A stretch of 17,708 nt of DNA. Source: Bacillota bacterium. Its GTDB lineage: Bacteria; Bacillota; Clostridia; Oscillospirales; Oscillospiraceae. The stretch spans positions 1 to 17,708 of the forward strand of contig JAEWYA010000029.1 of NCBI GenBank assembly GCA_023395775.1, written 5' to 3'. Positions within the stretch are counted from its first letter, which is position 1; the number at the start of each line of letters is the position of its first letter. Made by a program: the position numbers and the translations under genes. Positions 8,136-14,189 of this stretch are shown here, piece by piece. The notes beneath the pieces are model-generated. The model saw nothing but the letters and a program-made list of their open reading frames with translations. It had not been told where the DNA came from and searched no databases.

Positions 8136-8173
8136 AGAGCATCTAATGTTTCACGTGAAACATTAAATGCTCT
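8136..8173. promoter_or_regulatory. parS: parS centromere site 2 within a 38-bp near-palindrome
   Basis: A second exact TGTTTCACGTGAAACA lies at 8147-8162. The flanks AGAGCATCTAA and TTAAATGCTCT extend the symmetry to 38 bp with one mismatched pair. Its centre is 110 bp from that of site 1. The flanking arms differ in sequence from those of site 1, although the total palindrome length is the same. Confidence 0.93.
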
Positions 8174-8263
8174 CCTTTATTTCAAGCAACGACAACGCAT
8201 GATTCATTTCACTGTGCTCTGTCAAAAATTTTCTTGCTTCCCTGTTTTTCTGCGCCAATTGCC

Positions 8264-8292
8264 TTGAATCTCAAAGTAATTCTTGCTATAAT
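8264..8292 (+). promoter_or_regulatory. Sigma-A-type promoter for parAB (extended -10)
   Basis: TTGAAT (8264-8269), a 17-bp spacer and a perfect TATAAT (8287-8292) preceded by TG at 8284-8285 form an extended -10 promoter. Transcription should begin near 8299-8302. This overlaps the most upstream in-frame ATG (8302) of the parA frame, so that ATG would be leaderless and is unlikely to be the start. Confidence 0.8.
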
Positions 8293-8340
8293 GATACCTA
8301 CATGGCAGAAACTGCAACGCCATCCTTTTTGATGCAATTG

Positions 8341-8392
8341 CAAAGGGCTTGCGGTTGGGCTGTCCACACGGCAGCCCTTTGTCTGCCGTTTT
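8341..8392 (+). promoter_or_regulatory. parA leader with mutually exclusive hairpins, attenuator-like
   Basis: Three helices share one segment. Helix A pairs CAAAGGGCT (8341-8349) with AGCCCTTTG (8373-8381). Helix B pairs GGGCTGTC (8357-8364) with GGCAGCCC (8370-8377), one G-U, 5-nt loop. Helix C pairs ACGGCAG (8368-8374) with CTGCCGT (8383-8389), 8-nt loop, and runs into TTTT (8389-8392). Only one can form at a time. Helix C with its short T-run resembles a weak intrinsic terminator, directly before GGGGGAAA at 8393-8400. The structures are seen in the sequence; a regulatory function is inference. Confidence 0.45.
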
Positions 8393-8412
8393 GGGGGAAA
8401 GCGGGTGCTGTA

Positions 8413-9168
8413 TTGGCAAAAACAATTGCAATTGTGAATCAAAAAGGCGGCGTGGGGAAAACCACATCCTGTGTGAACCTCTGCGCCGCCATGAAAGAAG
8501 CCGGACAGAGGGTTCTGCTGTGCGACTTTGATCCCCAGGCAAATGCCACCTCGGGCATGGGCGTGGATAAAACTCTTTCAAAAGGTGTATATGAAGTCGT
8601 GATTGGTGAGGTCCCGGCTAAGGATGCCGTGGTCTCCACAAAATATGGCGACGTGCTTCCCTCCAATAAAGCGCTTGCAGGCGCGGGTATTGAGCTGATT
8701 TCTATGGAACGCCGGGAATACCTGCTGAAGGATGCGCTGTCGCAGTTGGCGGAGGATTACGATTTTATTTTTATTGACTGCCCTCCTTCCTTGGAACTGC
8801 TGACTTTAAACGCCCTGTGCGCCGCAGATTCCATATTGGTGCCGGTTCAGGGAGAGTATTTTGCATTAGAGGGCCTCAGCGATTTATTAAACACCGTGCG
8901 CATTGTCCGCCGCTCTTTGAACCCAGCGCTGGAGCTGGAAGGGGTCTTACTCACGATGTTTGACGGGCGGACAAACCTGGCGATCCAGGTGGCGGAAGAA
9001 GTAAAGCACTATTTCCCCGGAAAAGTCTACACCACGGTGATTCCCCGGAATGTTCGCCTCTCCGAGGCGCCCAGCCATGGAAAGCCCATTTTCGCGTACG
9101 ACCGCACCTCCCGCGGCGCAGAGGCATACAGTGCGCTGGCGGCCGAATTTTTACATAAGAATCTCTGA
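8413..9168 (+). CDS. parA: Chromosome partitioning ATPase ParA/Soj
   Basis: ParA is the Walker-type ATPase that acts with ParB-parS in origin segregation and, in Bacillus, in DnaA control. From TTG 8413 it has 251 residues, the normal Soj length. It shows the deviant Walker A KGGVGKTT (11-18, with signature Lys11 and Lys16), the A' region CDFDPQANAT (Asp40) and Walker B FIFIDCPPS (Asp122). The DNA-binding C-terminal region reads VIPRNVRLSEAPSHG. The same frame is open to ATG 8302, adding 37 residues (ETATPSFLMQ and onward) unlike any ParA N-terminus. I choose TTG 8413 because it gives the family start MAKTIAIVNQKGG and because the promoter -10 box is only 9 nt before ATG 8302. The RBS for 8413 is weak (GGGGGA about 14 nt upstream). 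Confidence 0.92.
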   Translation: MAKTIAIVNQKGGVGKTTSCVNLCAAMKEAGQRVLLCDFDPQANATSGMGVDKTLSKGVYEVVIGEVPAKDAVVSTKYGDVLPSNKALAGAGIELISMERREYLLKDALSQLAEDYDFIFIDCPPSLELLTLNALCAADSILVPVQGEYFALEGLSDLLNTVRIVRRSLNPALELEGVLLTMFDGRTNLAIQVAEEVKHYFPGKVYTTVIPRNVRLSEAPSHGKPIFAYDRTSRGAEAYSALAAEFLHKNL

Positions 9169-9185
9169 TTCTGAAAGGAGCCGCT

Positions 9186-10070
9186 ATGGCATTACAAAAA
9201 TCCGGGCTTGGACGGGGCCTTGGTGCCCTGTTGGGGGACGATGTGCTTAAGGCAGAGACCTCCGGCACCTTCTCTTTGCCCATTTCCCAAGTTGAGAGCT
9301 GCTCCGGTCAACCCCGGAAAAACTTTGATGAAGATGCGCTGAATGATCTGGCGGATTCTATCCGCCGCCACGGAATTATTCAGCCGCTGACCGTTCGCAA
9401 GCTGGCTTCCGGATACTACCAGATCATCGCCGGAGAGCGCCGTTGGCGTGCCGCCCGCATGGCGGGTCTGAGTGAAGTGCCGGTCGTAGTGATTGAGGCC
9501 GACGACCGAAAAGCCGCGGAGCTGGCCATGATTGAAAACCTCCAGCGGGAAGACCTGAACCCCATGGAGGAGGCCGCCGGATTTCAGTCGCTGGTTCAGT
9601 CCTATCACATGACCCAGGAGGAGGCCGCCGAAGCCGTGGGTAAATCCCGCAGCGCCGTAACCAACGCGCTAAGGCTTTTGACCCTCTCCCCTGCTGTGAA
9701 AACGCTGGTGGAGGATGGATCTTTGTCGGCCGGACACGCAAGGGCCTTGCTGCCCCTGTCCCCCGAACTGCAGGAGCGCGCCGCCCGGTCCGTGATTGCT
9801 GGCGGGCTGTCCGTCCGCCAGACGGAGGCGCTGGCTAAGAAACTGAGCACAGAGGAAAAAGAATCTGCGGATTCCCCTTCCGACAAGGTGGACTATGCGG
9901 CCGAAGCACAGAAAGATCTGGCCTCTCACCTGGGCCGCGGCGTAAAAATTGTCACAGGTCGAAAGAAAGGCCGCATTGAACTGGAATACTACGGTATGGA
10001 CGATCTGAACGACCTGTTGGAAGCTCTGGCACTTCTGAAGGTGAAGCGCGCCCAATCCAATCAGAAATGA
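9186..10070 (+). CDS. parB: Chromosome partitioning protein ParB/Spo0J
   Basis: ParB is the CTP-dependent DNA clamp that loads at parS and recruits SMC and ParA. The 294-residue product starts GLGRGLGALLGD, the N-terminal ParA-stimulating segment. The CTPase domain follows, with QPRKNFDEDALNDLADSI near 42, GERRWRAARM at 83-92 and ENLQREDLNPMEEA at 117-130. A helix-turn-helix sits near 145-165 (TQEEAAEAVGKSRSAVTNALRLL), then SLSAGHARALL and a C-terminal dimerisation domain ending in EALALLKVKRAQ. AAAGGAG lies 7-13 nt before ATG 9186, and the gene is 17 nt downstream of parA. Its binding sites are the two parS copies upstream of parA, so the system is self-contained here. Confidence 0.96.
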   Translation: MALQKSGLGRGLGALLGDDVLKAETSGTFSLPISQVESCSGQPRKNFDEDALNDLADSIRRHGIIQPLTVRKLASGYYQIIAGERRWRAARMAGLSEVPVVVIEADDRKAAELAMIENLQREDLNPMEEAAGFQSLVQSYHMTQEEAAEAVGKSRSAVTNALRLLTLSPAVKTLVEDGSLSAGHARALLPLSPELQERAARSVIAGGLSVRQTEALAKKLSTEEKESADSPSDKVDYAAEAQKDLASHLGRGVKIVTGRKKGRIELEYYGMDDLNDLLEALALLKVKRAQSNQK

Positions 10071-10083
10071 GGAACACCTGACC

Positions 10084-10617
10084 ATGAAATTGCAAAAGCG
10101 CAGCACAGGGGCCGAAGATGCGGCTCCGGCGCCGGAGACCTCTCCCAACGGGCGAAAAAACAAGCCCGTGATCGTCTATATCATGATTTTGTTTATTGTG
10201 GCCTTTTTACTGATGGCGCTGTCCTTTCTGATGCACCAGCGCAGCAACGAAAAGGTCATCGGCACTCTGCAAAGCTCTGTCACTACCTTACAAGAGCTGC
10301 AAGAGAGTCAGGACAAAAATGTGCAGCTTCAATCCCAGCTGGATGACGCTAACAAAAAAGCGGGAGACCTTCAGTCTCAGCTGGACGAATTGAATACCGC
10401 TAAATCGGGGGCTGACGAGAATACCGCCGCTCTGCTGGCTCTGTATACCTTGCAGCAGCAATACGCCGCCGGAGACCGCGACGCCTGCAAGCAGACAATC
10501 CAGGCCATGGAGGATGCCGGACAGTCGGCCCTGCTCCCCAAGGACGCCATCGGTAATGTTGTTTCCCCTGCCCAGCGATACCAGCAGTTGAAGGAAGCCG
10601 TCATGTCGTCGCAGTAA
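10084..10617 (+). CDS. Uncharacterised single-pass membrane protein with coiled coil
   Basis: I do not recognise a named family. The 177-residue product has a polar N-terminus of about 28 residues rich in Lys, Glu, Pro and Ala, then one strong membrane helix (VIVYIMILFIVAFLLMALSF, about 29-48). A long Gln/Glu/Leu-rich coiled coil follows at about 57-108 (repeats such as LQSQLDDANKK and LQSQLDELNTA). The C-terminal region, about 115-177, is helical and ends in SPAQRYQQLKEAVMSSQ. The positive charge before the helix suggests that the C-terminal part lies outside the membrane. The ATG is 13 nt after parB, with GAGGA overlapping the parB stop, so it should be cotranslated with parAB. A cell-envelope or division-linked role is only a guess from position. 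Confidence 0.8.
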   Translation: MKLQKRSTGAEDAAPAPETSPNGRKNKPVIVYIMILFIVAFLLMALSFLMHQRSNEKVIGTLQSSVTTLQELQESQDKNVQLQSQLDDANKKAGDLQSQLDELNTAKSGADENTAALLALYTLQQQYAAGDRDACKQTIQAMEDAGQSALLPKDAIGNVVSPAQRYQQLKEAVMSSQ

Positions 10618-10694
10618 ACCCCATATTTTCCGCTATCAGCACTTATTATCTTTGACGTAAAACCCGATATGGTATTAAGAAGGAGAAAACGAAC

Positions 10695-12002
10695 ATGCTG
10701 GATATGAAATTTGTCAGAGAGAACCCAGATGCCGTCAGGGAGAACATCAAGAAGAAATTTCAGGACGCCAAGCTTCCTCTGGTAGATGAGGTGATTGAGC
10801 TGGACTCCAAACGCCGCGCCGCCATTGCCGAGGCAGACCAGCTCCGGGCAGACCGGAACCGGCTCAGCAAACAGGTGGGCATGCTGATGGGACAGGCCAA
10901 GAAGGACCCCTCCAAGCTGGCGGAGGCCGAAGCAGTGAAGAAGCAGGTCACCGACGAAGCCGTTCGCCTTGCAGAGCTGGAAAAGCTGGAGGCGGAGCTT
11001 GACGAAGAGGTCCGTAAGCGCATGCTGGTCATTCCTCAGATCATTGACCCCTCCGTACCTCTCGGTCCGGATGACAGCGCCAACGTGGAGGTTCAGCGCT
11101 TTGGCGAGCCGAAGGTCCCCGATTTTGAAATTCCCTATCATACGGAGATCATGGAGAGCTTTGACGGCATTGACATGGACGCCGCCGGCCGTGTCTCCGG
11201 CAACGGATTCTATTATCTGCTGGGCGACATTGCCCGTCTGCATGAAGCCGTTCTGGCTTATGGCCGGGATTTCATGATTGATAAGGGCTTCACCTATTGC
11301 ATTCCCCCCTTCATGATCCACGGCAACGTGGTGGAGGGCGTCATGAGCCAGACGGACATGGACGGCATGATGTATAAAATCGAGGGCGAGGATCTGTATC
11401 TCATCGGTACCTCCGAGCACTCCATGATCGGTCGCTTTATTGATCAGATTCTGCCGGAGAACTCCTTGCCCGAGACCCTGACCTCCTACTCCCCCTGCTT
11501 CCGTAAGGAAAAGGGCGCCCACGGCATTGAGGAGCGGGGCATTTACCGCATTCACCAGTTTGAAAAGCAGGAGATGATCGTGGTCTGCAAGCCCGAGGAA
11601 TCCAAGGACTGGTATGAAAAGCTGTGGAAATTGTCCGTGGAGCTGTTCCGGTCCATGGATATCCCCGTGCGGCAGCTGGAATGCTGCTCCGGCGACCTGG
11701 CAGACCTGAAGGTCAAGTCCTGCGATATCGAGGCTTGGTCCCCTCGCCAGCAGAAGTATTTCGAGGTCTGCTCCTGCTCCAATCTGGGCGACGCCCAGGC
11801 CCGGCGCCTGCGCATCCGCTACAAGGATCAGGACGGCAAGATGCAGCTGTGCCACACACTGAACAACACCTGCGTGGCCCCTCCCCGGATGCTGATCGCG
11901 TTTTTGGAAAACAATCTGCAAGCCGACGGCACCGTCCTTATTCCCGAAATCCTCCGTCCTTATATGGGGGGCAAGGAGAAATTAACGCCAAAGAACAAGT
12001 AA
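10695..12002 (+). CDS. serS: Serine--tRNA ligase
   Basis: It charges tRNA-Ser with serine. The 435-residue class II synthetase has an N-terminal coiled-coil arm (about 25-110) that grips the long variable arm of the tRNA, then the catalytic core. The Ser-binding TxE loop reads GTSEHSMIG (Thr239-Glu241). Motif 2 is CFRKEKGAHGIEERG (Arg270) with RIHQFEKQEM after it. Motif 3 reads LNNTCVAPPRMLIAFLENN (Arg398), then IPEILRPYMGG. Several of these differ from the E. coli/Bacillus type, which has TAEVPL and NGSGLAVGR, so it belongs to a divergent SerRS group. AGGAG (10681-10685) precedes ATG 10695. The 77-bp gap upstream shows TTGACG at 10652 without a convincing -10, and no T-box is visible. Confidence 0.95.
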   Translation: MLDMKFVRENPDAVRENIKKKFQDAKLPLVDEVIELDSKRRAAIAEADQLRADRNRLSKQVGMLMGQAKKDPSKLAEAEAVKKQVTDEAVRLAELEKLEAELDEEVRKRMLVIPQIIDPSVPLGPDDSANVEVQRFGEPKVPDFEIPYHTEIMESFDGIDMDAAGRVSGNGFYYLLGDIARLHEAVLAYGRDFMIDKGFTYCIPPFMIHGNVVEGVMSQTDMDGMMYKIEGEDLYLIGTSEHSMIGRFIDQILPENSLPETLTSYSPCFRKEKGAHGIEERGIYRIHQFEKQEMIVVCKPEESKDWYEKLWKLSVELFRSMDIPVRQLECCSGDLADLKVKSCDIEAWSPRQQKYFEVCSCSNLGDAQARRLRIRYKDQDGKMQLCHTLNNTCVAPPRMLIAFLENNLQADGTVLIPEILRPYMGGKEKLTPKNK

Positions 12003-12025
12003 TTGAAGCTTCTTGATTTCATTTA

Positions 12026-12048
12026 GTAATATTTATTCATAATATTAC
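12026..12048. repeat. AT-rich 8-bp inverted repeat after serS
   Basis: GTAATATT (12026-12033) and AATATTAC (12041-12048) form a perfect stem with a 7-nt loop. It is too AT-rich, and lacks the T-run, to be a convincing terminator. It may be a weak 3'-end hairpin for serS mRNA. Confidence 0.35.
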
Positions 12049-12075
12049 CGGGCGTTTAAACTCATCTGGAGACTG

Positions 12076-12172
12076 TGGAGCCGGGACAACTTAACCCTTT
12101 AGTCACTTTGCGGCGCGCAATCGGCTCCATTCCGGTCAGGTCATTCAATCCATTGCGCTGCAATGGATTGAA
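12076..12172. repeat. Intergenic structured element upstream of mscL
   Basis: Two inverted repeats lie here. TGGAGCCG (12076-12083) pairs with CGGCTCCA (12122-12129). TTCAATCCATTGC (12144-12156) pairs perfectly over 13 bp with GCAATGGATTGAA (12160-12172) around a 3-nt loop. The part beginning ACAACTTAACCCTT looks like the start of the dispersed intergenic repeats common in gut Clostridia, but I could not test copy number. An ORF reading through it into mscL from ATG 12075 is not believable as protein. Confidence 0.45.
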
Positions 12173-12206
12173 GCCCGTTGATTTTAGAAAAGGAGAGATT
12201 TTTTCC

Positions 12207-12608
12207 ATGATGGAGAAAACCACCGGCTTTATTGCCGAATTTAAAAAATTTATTGCCCGGGGCAATGTATTGGACATGGCCGTGGGCGTAATCGTGGGCG
12301 GCGCGTTCAAAGCGATCGCGGACTCTCTGGTTAACGACATCATCATGCCCATCATCAGTCTGGCGACGGGAAATATCTCCTTTTCAGAAATGACTTGGGT
12401 TGTGGGGGACAATCTGACCGTCATCCCTTACGGCAATTTTTTGGCGGCGGTTTTGAACTTTCTCATTACGGCATTCGCCATTTTCTGCCTTGTGAAGGCA
12501 ATTAATCGCTTTTACAAAAAGAAGGAGACAGCCGCGCCCACCGCCCCCAGCAAAGAGACCGCTTTGCTGACAGAGATTCGCGATCTTTTGAAGGAACAGC
12601 AGAAATGA
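12207..12608 (+). CDS. mscL: Large-conductance mechanosensitive channel MscL
   Basis: MscL forms a homopentameric pore that opens under membrane tension during osmotic downshock. The 133-residue product has the amphipathic N-terminus FIAEFKKFIARGNVLDMAVGV, the pore-lining first helix (about 16-45, GVIVGGAFKAIADSLVNDIIMP) and a periplasmic loop (about 50-70). A second helix (about 73-95, FLAAVLNFLITAFAIFCLVKAIN) leads to the cytoplasmic helix TALLTEIRDLLKEQ. Length is typical. The start is ATG 12207, with AGGAG at 12191-12195; the in-frame upstream ATG 12075 would add 44 unrelated residues encoded by a repeat-like region. Its stop overlaps the rsmG start by 4 bp (ATGA), so the two are translationally coupled. 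Confidence 0.95.
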   Translation: MMEKTTGFIAEFKKFIARGNVLDMAVGVIVGGAFKAIADSLVNDIIMPIISLATGNISFSEMTWVVGDNLTVIPYGNFLAAVLNFLITAFAIFCLVKAINRFYKKKETAAPTAPSKETALLTEIRDLLKEQQK

Positions 12609-13303
12609 TGGAAGCGGTTCTCAGAGACGGCCTCGCTCAGCTGGAGCTTTCCGGCGAAGTCATCCCTTCCCTGCTGCGCTATGCGGCGCTGCTGGAGGAA
12701 AAAAACAAGGTCATGAACCTGACCGCCATCACAGACCCGGACGAGGTGGCCCGCCTCCACTTTCTGGACAGCGCGGCTCTGCTGAAGCTGCTGGATTTTC
12801 GAGGCCGGACTGTGGTGGATGTGGGCACCGGGGCCGGTTTTCCCGGCCTTCCCATCCGCATTCTGGAGCCCTCCGCCCGCGTGACGCTGCTGGATTCTCT
12901 GGGAAAACGCATCTCTTTTTTGCAGGAGGTCTGCGACGAACTGGGCCTTTCAGATGTGAAATGCGTCCATGCGCGGGCGGAGGAATTTGCGGGAAAGCAC
13001 CGGGAGTCCTTCGATGTGGCAGTCTCCCGCGCCGTGGCCTCTCTTCCTCTTCTGGCGGAGCTGTGTCTGCCGCTGGTAAAAACGGGCGGTACATTTCTTG
13101 CCATGAAATCCGTGGACAGCGGTGAAGAACTAGACGCCGCGGCAAAAGCCATTGAAATTCTGGGCGGCCGCTTGACCGGTATTCGGGACTATGCCATTCC
13201 CGGAACAGCGGTCTTTCATCGGGCGGTGTTGATCGAAAAAGTGAAACCCACGCCGCCAAAATATCCCCGACCCTTTACAAAGATCAAGAAAGCTCCCCTA
13301 TAA
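12605..13303 (+). CDS. rsmG: 16S rRNA (guanine527-N7)-methyltransferase RsmG
   Basis: RsmG (GidB) methylates N7 of G527 in the 530 loop of 16S rRNA using S-adenosylmethionine; loss gives low-level streptomycin resistance. The 232-residue product has the conserved MNLTAITDPDEVARLHFLDS (about 38-57), the SAM-binding loop VVDVGTGAGFPGLPIRI (about 75-91), LLDSLGKRISFLQEV (about 98) and VSRAVASLPLLAEL (about 140). The ending RPFTKIKKAPL is typical. The start overlaps the mscL stop; a second ATG at 12608 is possible. rsmG usually precedes parA near the replication origin. Here it follows parAB-serS, separated by mscL, so local order is rearranged. Confidence 0.96.
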   Translation: MMEAVLRDGLAQLELSGEVIPSLLRYAALLEEKNKVMNLTAITDPDEVARLHFLDSAALLKLLDFRGRTVVDVGTGAGFPGLPIRILEPSARVTLLDSLGKRISFLQEVCDELGLSDVKCVHARAEEFAGKHRESFDVAVSRAVASLPLLAELCLPLVKTGGTFLAMKSVDSGEELDAAAKAIEILGGRLTGIRDYAIPGTAVFHRAVLIEKVKPTPPKYPRPFTKIKKAPL

Positions 13304-13376
13304 AACACGAAAATATACTTGAAGCTCTCCGCTCGCACACAATATGTAAATTTTCTTGGCTGCGTATGAAATTATT

Positions 13377-13405
13377 TTGATTTTAGCGAATTCTTCCTGT
13401 AAAAT
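13377..13405 (+). promoter_or_regulatory. Promoter for minD-mgsA
   Basis: TTGATT (13377-13382), a 17-bp spacer and TAAAAT (13400-13405) form a good sigma-A promoter in an AT-rich gap of 128 bp (13304-13431). The RBS GAGGTG (13418-13423) follows, 8 nt before ATG 13432. No terminator for rsmG was recognised in the gap. Confidence 0.65.
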
Positions 13406-13431
13406 CAGGATATAAAAGAGGTGAAGTCCGG

Positions 13432-14175
13432 ATGGGTGAATGTATCGCCGTGGTCTCCGGCAAGGGCGGGACCGGCAAGACCTCCTTTGTGGCGGGAGTG
13501 GGGGCCGCCATGGCCAAGGCGGGAAAGCGTGTGCTTTGTATCGACTGTGACATCGGGCTTCGGAATCTCGATCTTGCGCTGGGGCTCACAGACAAGGCCC
13601 TGATGGACTTTTCCGATGTGGCTCAGGGCCGATGTTCGCTGGAAAATGCGGTGGTGAGCCAATCCCGTCTTCCCACACTTGACCTGCTCACCGCGCCGGT
13701 ACGCAACCGGGGCCGCCCCGTCAGCGAAAGTCAGTTCCGCGCTCTGTTGAATCAGGCTCGGGAGCGGTATGATTACTGTCTGCTGGACGCGCCGGCGGGA
13801 CTGGACGGCGGTTTTCGTCTGGCGATCTGCGGCGCTGACCGCTGTGTGGTAGTCACCACATCGGACGCTGCCTCCTTGCGGGACGCGCAGCATACGGTCA
13901 TGGAGCTGGAGGCCTTTCCCCGTGGAAGGCTGCATCTGGTGGTAAACCGGGTGCGCAAAAAGCTGCTTCGGAATATGCACGCCACCATCGACGACGCTAT
14001 CGACGCCGCGGGCTTGCCTCTCATCGGCGTGGTTCCGGAAGACGATGGGCTGCCCTTGGCGCTGAACCGGGGCGTTCCCTTACTGCTGACGGACGACAAT
14101 CTTGCCGCCACCGCTTATCAAAACATTACTCGGCGTCTCATGGGACAGCGCGTGCCCCTGATGCGCATAAAATAG
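13432..14175 (+). CDS. minD: MinD-like septum-site ATPase lacking the C-terminal membrane helix
   Basis: MinD dimerises on the membrane with ATP and places the division inhibitor MinC. This 247-residue protein has the deviant Walker A KGGTGKTS (11-18), CIDCDIGLRNLDLALGL with Asp38 and Asp40 as in MinD, a Walker B LLDAPAG (Asp119) and VVTTSDAASLRDAQ (about 141-154), all MinD-specific. MinD of E. coli and Bacillus has about 270 residues and ends in an amphipathic membrane-targeting helix. This one stops at RRLMGQRVPLMRIK, just where that tail should begin. The stop is followed at once by the RBS of the next gene, so no frameshifted tail is hidden. No minC or minE is nearby. It is either a reduced MinD or a MinD-derived ATPase with another job. 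Confidence 0.85.
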   Translation: MGECIAVVSGKGGTGKTSFVAGVGAAMAKAGKRVLCIDCDIGLRNLDLALGLTDKALMDFSDVAQGRCSLENAVVSQSRLPTLDLLTAPVRNRGRPVSESQFRALLNQARERYDYCLLDAPAGLDGGFRLAICGADRCVVVTTSDAASLRDAQHTVMELEAFPRGRLHLVVNRVRKKLLRNMHATIDDAIDAAGLPLIGVVPEDDGLPLALNRGVPLLLTDDNLAATAYQNITRRLMGQRVPLMRIK

Positions 14176-14189
14176 AAAGGAGCTTACCC

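Larger units (their letters stand above)
7944..8286. other. Gene-free parS region between the GH13 gene and parA promoter
   Basis: This 343-bp AT-rich stretch has no credible ORF. It holds the two parS palindromes described separately. Between them AATAAAGCA (8072-8080) and TGCTTTATT (8120-8128) form a 9-bp inverted repeat spaced 39 nt. TTGACA occurs at 7970-7975 and at 8016-8021, but neither has a plausible -10 at 16-18 bp, so I do not call promoters there. No intrinsic terminator is recognisable after the GH13 gene. Confidence 0.6.

Noticed and set aside
10377..11921. 514-codon open frame on the minus strand
   Set aside because: It lies wholly antisense to parts of the membrane protein gene and serS. 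The composition (His, Gln, Gly and Leu rich, no recognisable domain) is typical of a GC-rich shadow frame.
12075..12206. N-terminal extension of MscL from ATG 12075
   Set aside because: The 44 residues come from a repeat-like palindromic region, resemble no MscL, and a good AGGAG with ATG lies at 12191-12209.
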